A DNA stretch of 64,000 nt from Cytobacillus oceanisediminis 2691 (GCF_000294775.2 NZ_CP015506.1:4811501-4875500), one strand, 5' to 3'; positions 40,903-51,394 are shown, numbered from the stretch's first letter. Notes: generated by a model not told the origin, from the letters alone. Translations and numbers: made by a program.

Positions 40903-41490
40903 TTACAACATCCCTTTCGTTGATGGAACTCCCTTAATCCTTGGATCAATCGTTGTTGCCTCATCAAGCGCACGAGCGAGTGCTTTGAAAATCGCTTCGA
41001 TAATGTGGTGTGTATTCTGTCCATAGTGGACGATGACATGCAGGTTCATTCTGGCTTCAAGTGCAAGTTTCCAAAGAAACTCGTGAACAAGCTCGGTATC
41101 AAATGTACCGACTTTTTGGCTCGGGAACTCGGCACGCATCTCCAAGTGAGGGCGGTTGCTGAGGTCAACTGTAACTTGAGCCAATGCTTCGTCCATCGGA
41201 ACGAAAGCATTTCCATAGCGCTTAATGCCTTTCTTATCGCCTAAAGCGTCCTTCAGTACCTGGCCTAAGCAGATGCCAATGTCCTCTGTTGTGTGGTGAT
41301 CATCCACGTCTGTATCGCCATTTGCAACGATGTTCAAGTCAAATTGTCCGTGCTTGGCAAACAGGTCCAGCATATGCGTCATAAAAGGCACCCCTGTTTC
41401 CAGATCGCTTTTGCCTTCGCCGTCTATATTTAAGGATAGAGTAATATTCGTTTCATTGGTTTTACGTGAAATTTCAGCAGTTCTGGCCAT
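40903..41490 (-). CDS. hisB: Imidazoleglycerol-phosphate dehydratase HisB
   Basis: 195 residues with the paired manganese-binding HHTTEDIGI and HHIIEAIFK motifs; monofunctional, as in other Gram-positives, without a phosphatase domain. The histidinol-phosphate phosphatase and HisC are not in this window. It lies 15 bases after hisD. Confidence 0.97.
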   Translation of the reverse strand: MARTAEISRKTNETNITLSLNIDGEGKSDLETGVPFMTHMLDLFAKHGQFDLNIVANGDTDVDDHHTTEDIGICLGQVLKDALGDKKGIKRYGNAFVPMDEALAQVTVDLSNRPHLEMRAEFPSQKVGTFDTELVHEFLWKLALEARMNLHVIVHYGQNTHHIIEAIFKALARALDEATTIDPRIKGVPSTKGML

Positions 41491-41505
41491 GATTATTCCT
41501 CCAGC

Positions 41506-42777
41506 TTATTTTCTTAGTCTTGTTTCAATGGATCTGGCATGGGCTTCAAGGCCTTCCAGACGCGCAAAGGCCGCTATTTTTTCGCCATTATCCTTTAATG
41601 CTTTTTCACTGTATAAAAGAATACTTGATTTCTTTTGAAAATCCTCCACATTAAGCGGGCTTGAGAACCGGGCCGTTCCGTTTGTCGGCAGGACGTGGTT
41701 CGGGCCGGCAAAATAGTCACCGACCGGTTCAGGACTAAACCTCCCGAGGAAGATTGCTCCGGCGTGACGAATCCGTCCGAGAAGCTCCATCGGATTCTCC
41801 GTTAAAATCTCCAGATGCTCAGGAGCCAGACTATTCACCGTTTCAATAGCTTCATCCATGTTTTCCGCCACATAGACAGCACCATAGTTTTCGATTGATT
41901 GAAAGGCAATTTGCTGCCTTGGCAGCTCAGCCAGCTGGCGGTCCACTTCTCTTGAGACCTGCCCTGCAAGCGCTGATGATGGTGTCACAAGGACTGCACT
42001 TGCCATAGGGTCGTGTTCGGCCTGTGATAAAAGATCTGAAGCCACTTCATCTGCGTGTGCCGTATCATCTGCTAAAATCGCAATCTCACTGGGGCCTGCG
42101 ATCATATCAATATCAACGTCCCCGAAAACTTCACGCTTTGCAAGAGCGACAAAGATATTTCCGGGACCTGTAATTTTATCAACAGGAGCTATCGTTTCGG
42201 TTCCATATGCAAGAGCGGCAATTGCCTGGGCACCGCCTGCTTTATAGATTTCTTCTGCTCCTGCAATTTTGGCCGCAGCAAGGACCGCAGGAGGCAGCTT
42301 TCCAGTCTTTTTATCAGGAGGAGAGGTAATGACGATCCGTTTGACGCCTGCAACTTTTGCCGGGATCACATTCATAAGTACTGATGATGGATAGGCAGCC
42401 GTACCGCCTGGGACATACAGGCCGACTGAATCAAGCGGTGTGATCTTTTGGCCAAGCACTGTGCCGTTTTCTTCTGTTGTCATCCAGGAAGGACGCAGCT
42501 GCTTTTCATGAAAAGACCGGATATTCTCGGCAGCTTCTTTAATGATCTCCAGGATTTTTCCATCCACTTGACTAAAAGCTTCCTCTATTTCAGCCTGCGA
42601 TACCTTGAAATCATCCAGGGATATGCCATCAAATTTTTCTGTGTAATCTTTTAATGCCTGATCTCCATTTTGGCGGACTGATTCAATTATATCTTTTACA
42701 ATCGCCCGCTGTTCTTCTGTTCCGTTATCAACAGACCGTTTAATTGAAATCTGGTCATTTACTTTTAAAATTTTCAT
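41506..42777 (-). CDS. hisD: Histidinol dehydrogenase HisD
   Basis: 423-residue zinc, NAD-dependent enzyme for the last two oxidations of histidine synthesis. Conserved segments include [32 protein letters not shown] and the HLEI and GPNHVLPT regions that hold zinc ligands. The ribosome site is GATGTAGAGGTC before ATG. A dispersed hairpin repeat fills the whole gap between hisG and this gene. Confidence 0.97.
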   Translation of the reverse strand: MKILKVNDQISIKRSVDNGTEEQRAIVKDIIESVRQNGDQALKDYTEKFDGISLDDFKVSQAEIEEAFSQVDGKILEIIKEAAENIRSFHEKQLRPSWMTTEENGTVLGQKITPLDSVGLYVPGGTAAYPSSVLMNVIPAKVAGVKRIVITSPPDKKTGKLPPAVLAAAKIAGAEEIYKAGGAQAIAALAYGTETIAPVDKITGPGNIFVALAKREVFGDVDIDMIAGPSEIAILADDTAHADEVASDLLSQAEHDPMASAVLVTPSSALAGQVSREVDRQLAELPRQQIAFQSIENYGAVYVAENMDEAIETVNSLAPEHLEILTENPMELLGRIRHAGAIFLGRFSPEPVGDYFAGPNHVLPTNGTARFSSPLNVEDFQKKSSILLYSEKALKDNGEKIAAFARLEGLEAHARSIETRLRK

Positions 42778-42790
42778 AGACCTCTACATC

Positions 42791-42939
42791 CTTTATCGCA
42801 GATTAACGGGCAGTAATATCCCTACCTCATATTTTCAATCAAGACCTAATTAGAAATCAGGTAGGGATAAACTGCCCATAAAGGCCCGATTGGTTCAACT
42901 AACCATCAGTGGAAGAACACCACTGATGGAAGTTTCACT
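42791..42939 (-). repeat. Dispersed repeat family 2 (covarying hairpins), copy between hisG and hisD
   Basis: First stem: ACTGCCC (with inner ATCCCTACCT/AGGTAGGGAT pairing) and GGGCAGT. Second stem: CCATCAGTGG/CCACTGATGG with a short loop. It starts at the hisG stop codon and ends with TGCGATAAAGGA just before hisD, so it fills the intercistronic gap and is transcribed with the operon. Inner stem bases differ from the copy at 59313, but pairing is kept. Confidence 0.85.
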
Positions 42940-43584
42940 TTAAGTACGAATTTCTTCTCCAGCTATTACTTCAGTAAGACTTCCAACCAGCTCGCTTATG
43001 CGTTCATCCTTCATGCGGTAGCTGACAGGATTGACAATCAATCTTGAAGTGATGCCGACGATGGTTTCGTATTCAACGAGCCCGTTCTCTTTTAGCGTTC
43101 GGCCGGTTGATACGATGTCCACGATCCGGTCTGCCAGCCCGATCATAGGCGCAAGCTCTATGGAACCGTTCAATTTAATGATCTCCACCTGCTCCCCCTG
43201 CTCACGGAAATACGCTGCCGCAATCTGCGGATACTTCGTTGCTATTTTAGGAGCAACATCGTTCAGCCTGGTATTTGGCAGTCCTGCGACCGCGAGATAG
43301 CAGGCGCTGATCTTTAAATCAAGAAGCTCGTAAACATCCCGCTCTTCTTCAAGCATTACATCCTTCCCCGCAATCCCAAGGTCTGCCACACCATGCTCTA
43401 CATAAGTTGGCACATCCATCGGCTTTGCAAGGATAAAGCGAAAATTCTCTTCAGGTACATCTATAATCAATTTACGTGAATCATCAAATTCCGGAGGCAA
43501 TTGAAAGCCTGCCTGGCGGAGCAATTCAGCCGCTTCTTCAAAAATGCGGCCCTTTGGCATCGCAATCGTTAAAACATCACTCAT
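42940..43584 (-). CDS. hisG: ATP phosphoribosyltransferase, short form HisG
   Basis: 214-residue catalytic subunit for the first step of histidine synthesis (ATP + PRPP). It is the short form without the C-terminal regulatory domain, so it needs HisZ, which is encoded directly upstream with an ATGA overlap. Typical motifs: [11 protein letters not shown] (8-18), [11 protein letters not shown] and the PRPP loop [13 protein letters not shown] near 152-164. Confidence 0.97.
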   Translation of the reverse strand: MSDVLTIAMPKGRIFEEAAELLRQAGFQLPPEFDDSRKLIIDVPEENFRFILAKPMDVPTYVEHGVADLGIAGKDVMLEEERDVYELLDLKISACYLAVAGLPNTRLNDVAPKIATKYPQIAAAYFREQGEQVEIIKLNGSIELAPMIGLADRIVDIVSTGRTLKENGLVEYETIVGITSRLIVNPVSYRMKDERISELVGSLTEVIAGEEIRT

Positions 43585-44765
43585 TTTATGCTCTCCTTTC
43601 CAGCTTTTCCGACTAAAAAGGTAATATCCTCATATTGGCTGGTGCAGGCATCGATGTCCTTGACACCGCTAATATCCTGCAGAACCACTTTCTTTCCGGC
43701 AGAACGTTCCTTCTTCGCAAAATCGAATGCCTCTTTGCGGCGTTCCGGACTGTATAGAACGCAGTACACAGGTTCAGCCGCAATGCTGTCTTCCAGAGCC
43801 TCAAGCAGGCGGTCCATTCTGATGGCAAAGCCGGTTGCTCCCGTATCTTTTCCGAACTTTTGGAGCAGCAGATCATAGCGGCCGCCATTTCCGATCGGGA
43901 AACCAACATTTTCTGCATATACCTCAAAAAGAATGCCCGTGTAGTAGCTCATATGGCTGACGAGCGTTAAATCAAATTTAACTGTCCCTTCCTGGCCGTA
44001 GTCCTGCATAATGCCCCAAAGCTGTTCGAGCTCGGCTAATGCTTTTTTTCCTGTGCCGTTTTCCAGAAGGCCATAAGCAATCTCAATGACTTCTTCCCCG
44101 CCTCTTAATTTAAGGAAATCGAGAAGCCTTTGTTTATCAATGGATGAAAGAGCCAGGCTCTTAACATGTTCTCTGTACCCCACATAATTTTTCTCATATA
44201 AAAATCTTGTCAGGTTTTCCACTCTTTCTTCCGTTCCTAAAATCTGCTGGAAGAAGTCCCGGACAAAACCGATGTGGCCGGCGGAAAGCTGGAAGTTCTG
44301 AAGACCAGCTTCTTTTAAAGCAGAGATCATCATCGCCATCCCTTCGCCATCCGCACTGATCGTATGGTCGCCAATGCATTCAACACCGATCTGCTCAAAC
44401 TCAGCTGGCCTGCCGCCCTCCCGCTGCTGGGCGCGGTATACATTGGCAGAATATGCAAGCCTGATAGGCAGCTCGTCTTTTAAAAGACGGGATGCTGCCA
44501 TCCTTGCGATCGGCGCTGTCATATCCGGCCGCAGCACAAGGGTATGGCCCTGCTGATCAAGCAGCTTGAACAGCTGCTGATCAAGTATTGCTGATGCCGC
44601 TCCAACTGTTTCGTAATATTCGAGTGCAGGCGTTTCGATAAACTGATAGCCCCACCGTTTCATTTCCTCCTGGATGGATGACCGGACTGCTGCCTTTCTT
44701 TCATATAAATCTGGTAATGTATCTCTCATGCCTAACGGCTTTTCAAACATAAATAATCGGCTCAA
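43581..44765 (-). CDS. hisZ: ATP phosphoribosyltransferase regulatory subunit HisZ
   Basis: 394-residue paralogue of histidyl-tRNA synthetase that lacks the anticodon-binding domain and forms the histidine-sensitive octamer with short HisG. Motif 2-like [14 protein letters not shown] and the [16 protein letters not shown] segment are readable; the histidine-A-like region is GGRYDLL. First gene of the hisZGDBHAFI operon. Confidence 0.96.
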   Translation of the reverse strand: MSRLFMFEKPLGMRDTLPDLYERKAAVRSSIQEEMKRWGYQFIETPALEYYETVGAASAILDQQLFKLLDQQGHTLVLRPDMTAPIARMAASRLLKDELPIRLAYSANVYRAQQREGGRPAEFEQIGVECIGDHTISADGEGMAMMISALKEAGLQNFQLSAGHIGFVRDFFQQILGTEERVENLTRFLYEKNYVGYREHVKSLALSSIDKQRLLDFLKLRGGEEVIEIAYGLLENGTGKKALAELEQLWGIMQDYGQEGTVKFDLTLVSHMSYYTGILFEVYAENVGFPIGNGGRYDLLLQKFGKDTGATGFAIRMDRLLEALEDSIAAEPVYCVLYSPERRKEAFDFAKKERSAGKKVVLQDISGVKDIDACTSQYEDITFLVGKAGKESIK

Positions 44766-44840
44766 AAGTATTCACCTCTATGACTTAAAAATTCCGAATC
44801 CTTTAGTTCGCTAATATGGTAGCAAATTGAAGTTATATGT

Positions 44841-44869
44841 AGTTTAACGCGCAAATTCTATGCCGTCAA
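44841..44869 (-). promoter_or_regulatory. Probable sigma-A promoter of the his operon
   Basis: TTGACG, a 17-base spacer and TAAACT on the minus strand, about 75 bases before hisZ. No T-box leader (no AGGGTGG-type element) is present between it and the start codon, so histidine control appears to act mainly through HisG/HisZ feedback. Confidence 0.5.
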
Positions 44870-45020
44870 CCAAAAGAATCAGAAAAATAAAAAAGACTCC
44901 CTTTTTTTAAAAACGAGCTTTCATATAGTTTGTACTTTTTTGGAAAGGTTATTTGAGTTAAAGACTTGCATCTAAATATATCTAGCATCTTTTGGAATCT
45001 ATCCAACATCTCACAATAAT

Positions 45021-45048
45021 AAAAAAAACCGCCAGCCTAAGCTAACGG
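45021..45048 (-). terminator. Terminator of the hprK-yvoF operon
   Basis: CCGTTAGC and GCTGGCGG arms (two G-T pairs) around a short loop, followed by eight T on the minus strand. It overlaps the yvoF stop codon. Confidence 0.85.
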
Positions 45049-45588
45049 AGTTTGGTCTTTATTAATGCCATATATCGGATCATCCGCCCAGCGTGCGGCA
45101 AGTTCTTCCTTTGTATAGATGACACGCATCGGGTTGCCGCCAACAAAAGCGCCAGACGGGACATCTTTATGAACAAGCGTTCCAGCTGAAACAATCGCAC
45201 CATCTCCGATCGTGACGCCGGGAAGAATGGTTGAATTGGCGCCAATCATGACTTCGCTGCCAATTTCAACCCTCCCGAGGCGATATTCCTTAATCAAATA
45301 TTCATGGGCGAGGATCGTAGTGTTATATCCAATGACCGTGTTGCGGCCGACACTTATTTTTTCCGGGAACATGACGTCCAGCATAACCATGAGTGCGAAT
45401 GATGTCTGATCCCCCACCTTCATTCTCAGGAAATTACGATAGAGCCAATTTTTCATACCCAGAAATGGCGTGTAGCGCGCAAGCTGGATCACAATAAAGT
45501 TTTTGACCACCTTCAAGAACGGAACCGTTTTATACACATGCCAGAGAGAATTGCCTCCCTCTACCGGAAAACGCTCCGTTTTTCTCAT
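45037..45588 (-). CDS. yvoF: Hexapeptide-repeat acyltransferase YvoF
   Basis: 183 residues of the left-handed beta-helix (LbH) acyltransferase family; hexapeptide turns are visible from about 75 to 165 ([47 protein letters not shown]), ending in the GGNPMRVI typical of acetyltransferases. The acceptor is unknown. Its start overlaps the ppaX stop by ATGA. Last gene of hprK-lgt-yvoD-ppaX-yvoF. Confidence 0.9.
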   Translation of the reverse strand: MRKTERFPVEGGNSLWHVYKTVPFLKVVKNFIVIQLARYTPFLGMKNWLYRNFLRMKVGDQTSFALMVMLDVMFPEKISVGRNTVIGYNTTILAHEYLIKEYRLGRVEIGSEVMIGANSTILPGVTIGDGAIVSAGTLVHKDVPSGAFVGGNPMRVIYTKEELAARWADDPIYGINKDQTPLA

Positions 45589-46232
45589 TGGTTTTCTGCC
45601 TCAAGAATATCGAGCAGGTCAGCCATATTGTCCAGCATATAATCCGGTTCAAAGCGCGCGAGGAAATCACGGCCTTTCGCTGTCCAGGCAACACCAGCCG
45701 TTTTTGTGCCGGCGTTTTTTCCTCCATCGATATCGTGCGAATTATCGCCGACCATAATAGCTTCTTCCGGCTTCGCATCCAGCAGGCTTAATGCCTTCAA
45801 GATTGGCTCCGGATCGGGCTTTGGCTTATCCACGTGGTCGAGCGTAACAACCACGTCGAAAAACTGGTCAAGATTTGTCAGCTTTAAGCCCTTTTCAACT
45901 ACATTGGAAACTTTTGTCGTAACAATGCCCAGTTTATATCCCGATTCTTTTAAAGTCCGAACCGTTTCAAATACGCCAGCAAATTCTTTCACAAGCACGT
46001 CGTGGTTCTTAATATTGTACTCCCTGTAAACCGAGATCATCTCCTCCACTTTTTCCGGGTTGATGGACTCGAATGTTTCATGCAGGGTCGGCCCCATGAA
46101 TGGGAGAACATCTTCCCGCTGATAGCGGTCTGGATAATATTTTCCCAGCGTATGCAAAAATGAGGAAATAATCAATTCGTTTGTGTCGATCAATGTTCCA
46201 TCTAAGTCAAATAATAGTGTGTTAATGCTCAT
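45585..46232 (-). CDS. ppaX: Pyrophosphatase PpaX
   Basis: 215-residue HAD-family enzyme that hydrolyses the pyrophosphate released when HPr kinase/phosphorylase dephosphorylates HPr-Ser-P. Motif I DLDGTLID (8-15) with nucleophile Asp8, motif III Lys in HVDKPKPDP and motif [16 protein letters not shown] are intact. The ATG at 46232 follows AAAGGAAG and gives the known length. Operon linkage with hprK fits its role. Confidence 0.95.
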   Translation of the reverse strand: MSINTLLFDLDGTLIDTNELIISSFLHTLGKYYPDRYQREDVLPFMGPTLHETFESINPEKVEEMISVYREYNIKNHDVLVKEFAGVFETVRTLKESGYKLGIVTTKVSNVVEKGLKLTNLDQFFDVVVTLDHVDKPKPDPEPILKALSLLDAKPEEAIMVGDNSHDIDGGKNAGTKTAGVAWTAKGRDFLARFEPDYMLDNMADLLDILEAENQ

Positions 46233-47169
46233 ATGTTGCTTCCTTTCTTTTTGCCAGATCAGCACGCTTCCAGATCGCTGCCACTGCCAATGTCAGGATA
46301 ATTGCCACACCCAGGCGAATCAGCAGAAGCGGTAATACCGGAATGCCAAGCGGCACAAAAATCAAAGTATCTTCAACGACTGCGTGGCAGGCAACGAGGA
46401 AAATAAATGCGATCGTTACATCTCGTTTACTGACGCCATCTTCCTCTACTGCCTGAATCATGACGCCCGCCCCATAGGCAAGGCCAATCAGCAAGCCGGC
46501 TGCAAGAGTTGTAGACGTATTTTCCTTCATTCCAAGTGCCCTGGTCACAGGCGCCATCCATTTTGAAAAAACAGCAAGCCATTGCTTATCTTTTAAGATT
46601 TGAATAATAATCATCAGTGGAATGACGATGATGGCAAGCTGGAGAATACCGAGCAATGCAGTCTGCAGTGCATCCAGCAGGATGGGCAATGCACCGGATA
46701 CCAGCTCTTCTTTTGCCGGAATAAATCCGTACTTAGCAGTTTCGGATCCTCCCTGCCAAACAAGGTTGATCACAATCGCGCTTAAAAGCGCCAGTCCGAT
46801 GCGTACTGCCAGAACGACCCAAAGCTTAACGCCGACCTTCAATGCCACTCCGGTTTCAATCAGCATATTATGTGAAAAAGACAGCATGACGGCAATAATA
46901 AATACTTCTTTAACCGAGAGATCGAGCGTTAAAATGGCTCCAATCCCCGCATACAAATTTAAGAAGTTCCCCAATACAAGCGGTATAGCTGCATCTCCTG
47001 ACAGCCCAATCAGATTCATAAGGGGCGTGATCAGCTTGATTACCCATGGAAGCACTGGCGTATGCTGAAGCAGTGCCACAATCAGCGTGACCGGGAAAAT
47101 GACTTTCCCGAGTGTCCATGTTGTCTTTAAGCCGGCCATCAGCCCCCGTTTGCAAGATTCAACCAGCAT
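46222..47169 (-). CDS. yvoD: Nucleoside-recognition (Gate) domain membrane protein YvoD
   Basis: 315 residues with eight or so hydrophobic helices and the duplicated Gate/nucleoside-recognition fold (first half about 10-140, second about 160-300, each with a helix bearing GNFLNLYAG or [10 protein letters not shown]). Related proteins are spore-maturation SpmA/B-like. Transported substrate unknown. The ATG at 47169 follows GGGGAG; the earlier frame start is rejected. It overlaps ppaX by 11 bases. Confidence 0.85.
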   Translation of the reverse strand: MLVESCKRGLMAGLKTTWTLGKVIFPVTLIVALLQHTPVLPWVIKLITPLMNLIGLSGDAAIPLVLGNFLNLYAGIGAILTLDLSVKEVFIIAVMLSFSHNMLIETGVALKVGVKLWVVLAVRIGLALLSAIVINLVWQGGSETAKYGFIPAKEELVSGALPILLDALQTALLGILQLAIIVIPLMIIIQILKDKQWLAVFSKWMAPVTRALGMKENTSTTLAAGLLIGLAYGAGVMIQAVEEDGVSKRDVTIAFIFLVACHAVVEDTLIFVPLGIPVLPLLLIRLGVAIILTLAVAAIWKRADLAKRKEATYEH

Positions 47170-47188
47170 CTCTACTCTCCCCTGTCCG

Positions 47189-48013
47189 TTATTTCCCCTC
47201 GGCTTTATCCAAATAACGAGCTTTGGCAAGACCCTCTGCTCTTCTATAAAAAATCAGGACTAGCGCACCAATAATAAGAACGATAGATATCGTCTGAGCA
47301 ATCCTTAAATTCTCAGTAAGCATCAGGCTGTCGGTCCGCAGGCCTTCTACAAAGAAACGGCCGATCGAATACCAGATTACATACGAGAGGAAAAGTTCCC
47401 CGCGCCTTAAGTTTGCTCTTCTTAATAATATAAGAATGATAAATCCAATGATATTCCAGATTGATTCATATAAAAACGTCGGATGATAATAGGCACCGTT
47501 AATATACATCTGGTCAACGATAAATTCAGGCAAATACATATTTTCCAGGAATGCCCGGCTGACTTCCCTGCCATGAGCCTCCTGGTTCATGAAGTTGCCC
47601 CAGCGCCCGATTGCCTGCCCTAAGATGATGCTTGGCGCTGCAATATCAGCCAGCTTCCAGAACGATATCTTCCTTTTCTTTGCAAAAACATAAGCTGTGA
47701 TGACAGAACCAATCAAAGCTCCATGAATGGCAATTCCGCCATTCCAAATTTTAATGATTTCACCCGGATTCTGCGAGTAAAAATCCCATTGAAAAATAAC
47801 GTAATAGATTCTTGCAGAAATAATCGCAATGGGAATGGCCCACAGCATCAAATCGGCAAAAATATCTTTAGGGAGTCCCCTTCTCTCCCCTTCTCTCATC
47901 GCGATAATGAGTGCAAGTGCAATGCCAACACCGATAATCAGGCCGTACCAGTGGACCTGAATTGGCCCAAGGGATATGGCAATCGGATCTAACGGCTGAA
48001 TATTTTTTTCCAT
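47189..48013 (-). CDS. lgt: Prolipoprotein diacylglyceryl transferase
   Basis: 274-residue membrane enzyme that attaches diacylglycerol from phosphatidylglycerol to the lipobox cysteine of prolipoproteins. Seven hydrophobic helices are expected; the Lgt signature [13 protein letters not shown] lies near 135-147 and an IHGALIG segment near 95 holds the essential His. The ATG at 48013 is eight bases after AGGAG; the GTG six bases earlier is too close to it. In tandem with yvoD (19-base gap). Confidence 0.96.
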   Translation of the reverse strand: MEKNIQPLDPIAISLGPIQVHWYGLIIGVGIALALIIAMREGERRGLPKDIFADLMLWAIPIAIISARIYYVIFQWDFYSQNPGEIIKIWNGGIAIHGALIGSVITAYVFAKKRKISFWKLADIAAPSIILGQAIGRWGNFMNQEAHGREVSRAFLENMYLPEFIVDQMYINGAYYHPTFLYESIWNIIGFIILILLRRANLRRGELFLSYVIWYSIGRFFVEGLRTDSLMLTENLRIAQTISIVLIIGALVLIFYRRAEGLAKARYLDKAEGK

Positions 48014-48033
48014 GATCACTTCTCCTTCTCATC

Positions 48034-48180
48034 GAAAAGCGCAAGGCGCCCGCTCATCGGCGGCAAGCATAAGACAAGCCGGCATGAAGGCTGTTTTTTA
48101 ACCTTTGTGACGGATTGGCTTAGACCTGAGAGCCGATGGCGCCTGGAGCTAGACAGTTATCTAAGTTCAAAGATATAAAT
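48034..48180. repeat. Dispersed repeat family 1, copy B
   Basis: Starts GAAAAGCGCAAGGCGCC and ends GGAGCTAGACAGTTATCTA, with the inner GCATAAGACAAGCC and GGATTGGCTTA blocks. It lies immediately upstream of the lgt ribosome binding site in the hprK-lgt gap. The flank TTCAAAGAT is shared with the copies at 50979 and 57681. Confidence 0.75.
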
Positions 48181-48193
48181 TCTATTATTGCAA

Positions 48194-48237
48194 GAAAAGC
48201 GCATGCACCTCTGGGGTGGTTTTTGCCACACGCGCTA
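48194..48237 (-). terminator. Probable hprK terminator or attenuator
   Basis: AGCGCGTG pairs with CATGCGCT (one G-T pair) across a loop of about 23 bases, followed by TTTCTT on the minus strand. It lies between hprK and lgt; read-through is likely because the operon order is conserved. A second hairpin, CTTTCAATC/GATTGAAAG near 48267-48295, has no T tract. Confidence 0.55.
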
Positions 48238-48305
48238 TAGATCCTAAGCTAGTCAGGCTTATCAGCTTTCAATCGGAACGTTTGATTGAAAGTGTTTTGC
48301 CCTCT

Positions 48306-49241
48306 TTAACGATCATCATGGTCTCCGTCCTCAATCACATCCGACAGGCGGTTCGTGAACTGTTCCGCTGCATTCATCCCCATTCTTTTTAATCGGAAAT
48401 TCATGGCAGCCACTTCAATGATGACAGCCAGGTTTCGTCCGGGTCTTACCGGAATGGTCAGCTTTGTAACTTCTGTATCGATGATTTTCATCTTTTCTTC
48501 ATCAAGGCCAAGACGGTCGTACTGCTTTTTCGGATCCCACAGCTCCAAATTCATGACCACAGAGATTTTCTTATAGCTGCGGACTGCTCCAGCACCAAAC
48601 AGGGTCATGACATTGATAATGCCGAGGCCGCGGATTTCAAGCAGATGTTCAATCAATTCCGGTGAGTTTCCGACCAGGTAATCTTCATCTTCCTGCCTGA
48701 TCTCCACGCAGTCATCCGCAACAAGGCGGTGTCCCCGCTTAACTAGCTCAAGCGCCGTCTCACTCTTACCAACTCCGCTTTTTCCAGTTATCAGTACCCC
48801 TACCCCATAAATATCGACAAGGACGCCATGTACAGCTGTGGTTGGTGCAAGCTTGCTTTCCAGAAAATTGGTCAGCAAACTGGAAAAACGAGTCGTTTTC
48901 TGTTTGGAGCGGAGCAACGGAACCGATTCTCTCTCTGCCGCTTCAATCAGTTCGTCAGGTATATCCAGTCCTCTCGTGACGATTATGCCGGGTGTAATAT
49001 CTGTACAGAGCCGTTCAAGCCGGATCTCCCGCTCGGAATTATTTAACTTTTCAACAAAAGACAGCTCGGTTTTCCCGACCAATTGAATACGTTCAGCCGG
49101 ATAGTAATCAAAATAACCAGCCATCTCCAGGCCCGGACGGGAAATATCACTCGTCGTAATCGGCCGGTTAATGCCTTCCTCTCCGGCAATCAATTCGAGC
49201 CCAAATTTTTCTATAATATCTTTTGTGCGCACTTTTACCAA
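48306..49241 (-). CDS. hprK: HPr kinase/phosphorylase
   Basis: 311-residue bifunctional enzyme that phosphorylates HPr and Crh on Ser46 when fructose-1,6-bisphosphate and ATP are high, and reverses it with phosphate. Walker A GKSGVGKS at 153-160, catalytic His138 in HGVLVDIYG and the C-terminal signature [20 protein letters not shown] (about 203-222) are intact. The start is TTG at 49241, eight bases after AGGAGG, which gives the family length; the ATG at 49268 is upstream of that site and rejected. First gene of the lgt-yvoD-ppaX-yvoF series. Confidence 0.97.
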   Translation of the reverse strand: MVKVRTKDIIEKFGLELIAGEEGINRPITTSDISRPGLEMAGYFDYYPAERIQLVGKTELSFVEKLNNSEREIRLERLCTDITPGIIVTRGLDIPDELIEAAERESVPLLRSKQKTTRFSSLLTNFLESKLAPTTAVHGVLVDIYGVGVLITGKSGVGKSETALELVKRGHRLVADDCVEIRQEDEDYLVGNSPELIEHLLEIRGLGIINVMTLFGAGAVRSYKKISVVMNLELWDPKKQYDRLGLDEEKMKIIDTEVTKLTIPVRPGRNLAVIIEVAAMNFRLKRMGMNAAEQFTNRLSDVIEDGDHDDR

Positions 49242-49599
49242 AATAGGTTCCTCCTTTAATGCTGGCACTTCTGGATGATCTCTTTATATGTAACTTATAA
49301 TTTCTAAAAAATTCACTCTGAAGTTTCACTCTATTTTAGCACTTTTTAACGCAGAACCAAATTTCTGAAAACGATTTTTACAAAATTAACACTAGGCCCA
49401 TATGCTTAATCCTTCTCGACAGGGACAATTTTCAGGGATATTCTGCGTATAAATATGATGATATGCTTTTTGTAAAAATATTCAGATGGTATAGACAACT
49501 ATACTAAACCTTGGTAATATGATTATGTAAGCGAATTCATTTACATTTTTTAGCTTTTATTACGTTCATTCATTTTTAAAAAAAGAGGGGGAAAAACTC
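49242..49599. other. Divergent regulatory region between hprK and murP
   Basis: 358 bases. It contains the murP promoter with a NagR-like operator (49486-49520), a possible CcpA site TGAAAACGATTTTT (49366-49379, two mismatches to the cre consensus) and the AAAGAGGGGG ribosome site of murP. The hprK promoter must lie in the left half; no boxes were clear. Confidence 0.6.
49486..49520 (+). promoter_or_regulatory. murP promoter with NagR (dre-type) operator
   Basis: ATGGTATAGACAACTAT (49486-49502) matches the NagR/DasR-type GntR operator (TGGTATAGACNNCT as I recall it). The -35-like TAGACA lies inside it and a -10-like TAATAT follows after 17 bases. The nagA promoter at 53536 has the same geometry, which strengthens both calls. 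Confidence 0.72.
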
Positions 49600-50979
49600 A
49601 TGCGTAAAGAAGAACGCTTGGCGAAAGAGATTACGGAGCAGTTGGGCGGCACCGGCAACATCGCGGAACTGGCCTCCTGCATGACCCGCCTTCGCGTGAA
49701 GCCGGTCGATGAAAGCAAAGTCAACCTGAATGGCATCAAGGATATTGATGGCGTTATGGGTGTGGTGGAAGCAGAAACACTCCAAATCATCCTCGGACCC
49801 GGGATCGTCACCAAGGTAGCTGACGAAGTTTCCAGGATGACAGGCAAAAATGTTTCATCCGTTGATGATGATGAAGAGATTGACACTTCATTGGAAGGAC
49901 TGGCAGCCCGGACGAAGGCCGGACTCAATGAGAAAAACGCTACTCCTTTCAAGTTATTTTTAAGAAAAATTGCAAGTATCTTTATCCCGCTGATTCCAGC
50001 TATCGTTGCTTCCGGTTTGATTGCAGGGATCAATAATGTAATCATCAAATCAGGCGGAGACCCGGAATCCACGCTCGTTCAAATGCTTGATTTGATTGGC
50101 TGGGGTTTATTCGGTTACCTGGGCGTGTTTGTAGGTATTAACACTGCGAAGGAGTTTGGAGGGTCTCCTGCTCTGGGCGGTGCAGCCGGTATTCTATTAA
50201 TCAATCCCGGCCTTGCCAATATAACTCTTTTCGGTGAAGCATTGGTGCCAGGCCGGGGCGGCTTGATTGGAGTCATGCTCGCTGCTGCGCTTGTAGCCTT
50301 TTTGGAAAAAAGAATCCGAAAAGTCGTTCCATCAGCAATTGATATTATTGTAACACCGACACTGGCATTATTAATTACAGGCTTTGCGACATTCTTTGTC
50401 CTGCAGCCTGTTGGCGGATTCCTTTCTGACATTATCACAAAAGGTCTCCTTGGCGTTCTGGATGTTGGCGGCATCCTGGCTGGCTTAGTACTTGCCGGAA
50501 CCTTCCTTCCGCTTGTTGTAACTGGGCTGCATCAAGGTTTAACTCCAGTTCATATGGAATTGATTAACTCAATCGGTGACGATCCGCTCCTGCCGATTCT
50601 TGCAATGGGAGGCGCCGGCCAAGTAGGTGCGGCATTCGCCATCTACTTCAAAACAAAAAATGCCCGTCTGAAGAAAGTGATTAAAGGCGGACTTCCGGTT
50701 GGAATGCTCGGTATTGGTGAGCCGCTTATTTTCGGGGTGACACTGCCGCTGGGACGTCCTTTCTTAACAGCATGTCTAGGAGCTGCTGTGGGCGGTGCTT
50801 TCCAGGCGTTCTTCAAGATTGCTACAGTAGCCATCGGGGTTTCCGGCATACCGCTTGCCTTCCTCGTTCACACAAATCAAATCGTACTGTATCTGATCGG
50901 CCTTTTAATTGCCTATGCGTTTGGCTTCCTGTTCACATGGATGTTCGGATTCAAAGAGGAAATGGCTAAAAACATATAG
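49600..50979 (+). CDS. murP: PTS EIIBC transporter for N-acetylmuramic acid or MurNAc-GlcNAc
   Basis: 459 residues. The N-terminal EIIB domain carries the phosphorylated Cys27 in NIAELASCMTRLRV; the EIIC domain (about 105-455) has ten or so membrane helices and the conserved GIGEPLIFGVTLPLG segment. The B-then-C order is that of MurP/SacP rather than of GlcNAc-specific NagP. No EIIA is present, so it must borrow one. Nearby mupG and murQ show that its product is MurNAc-6P or MurNAc-6P-GlcNAc. A dispersed repeat begins directly at its stop codon. Confidence 0.9.
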   Translation: MRKEERLAKEITEQLGGTGNIAELASCMTRLRVKPVDESKVNLNGIKDIDGVMGVVEAETLQIILGPGIVTKVADEVSRMTGKNVSSVDDDEEIDTSLEGLAARTKAGLNEKNATPFKLFLRKIASIFIPLIPAIVASGLIAGINNVIIKSGGDPESTLVQMLDLIGWGLFGYLGVFVGINTAKEFGGSPALGGAAGILLINPGLANITLFGEALVPGRGGLIGVMLAAALVAFLEKRIRKVVPSAIDIIVTPTLALLITGFATFFVLQPVGGFLSDIITKGLLGVLDVGGILAGLVLAGTFLPLVVTGLHQGLTPVHMELINSIGDDPLLPILAMGGAGQVGAAFAIYFKTKNARLKKVIKGGLPVGMLGIGEPLIFGVTLPLGRPFLTACLGAAVGGAFQAFFKIATVAIGVSGIPLAFLVHTNQIVLYLIGLLIAYAFGFLFTWMFGFKEEMAKNI

Positions 50980-51350
50980 AAAAGCGGAAGCGCTTTGTCC
51001 ACAGAGGAACGCAGACTAACCAACGCCACGTCCTGTGGCAGTCTGCATGCCCCCCTCCTCCCAAAAGCTGTCGCTTTCGGTCGTGCGATGTTTATGCTGA
51101 CGAGGCCTTCCTTATCCTGGGGGCCTCAAGCACAAGACGAGCCTCACGGAAAGGCGCTCTTTGCCTTTTTGGGAGGATTGCCAGAAATGTGGAGGTGACA
51201 GCCCAGGGACGACAGGCATAAGACGGTTTCTGTAAGTAGGCGTTCTTCCTTCTGAAAGGAAACGGCTTATGACTCGAGTCCATAGGAGCCCTTGTGACCT
51301 CGAGGGGGTAGGCGCTGGAGCTAGACAGTTATCTATATTCAAGATTTTAT
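50979..51350. repeat. Dispersed repeat family 1, composite copy C
   Basis: About 370 bp starting GAAAAGCGGAAGCGC at the murP stop and ending GGAGCTAGACAGTTATCTA. It contains two internal modules: one like copy D (CTCCTCCCAAAAGCTG, GTCGTGCGATG) and one like copy A (GACGACAGGCATAAGACGG, GGCTTATGACTCGAG). This looks like a nested or fused pair of elements. Short open frames inside it are not genes. Confidence 0.7.
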
Positions 51351-51364
51351 ATTTTCTAATTTAG

Positions 51365-51394
51365 GAGAAGGAGGAGCATTCCTCCTTCTTTACT
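51365..51394 (+). terminator. Hairpin between murP and mupG
   Basis: GAAGGAGGA GCAT TCCTCCTTC stem with a following TTTACTT. It is a moderate terminator and would separate murP from mupG-murQ, or modulate read-through. No strong promoter was seen between it and mupG. Confidence 0.6.

Noticed and set aside
44766-45036. T-box leader upstream of hisZ
   Set aside because: Looked for the AGGGTGG-type T-box sequence and an antiterminator; none was found, only a sigma-A-like promoter.
49366-49379. CcpA cre site TGAAAACGATTTTT as a firm feature
   Set aside because: Two of the fixed consensus positions mismatch and AT-rich DNA gives such hits by chance; mentioned only as a candidate.
50995-51342. 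Several short frames on both strands after murP
   Set aside because: They lie in the composite dispersed repeat and have no ribosome sites or family features.
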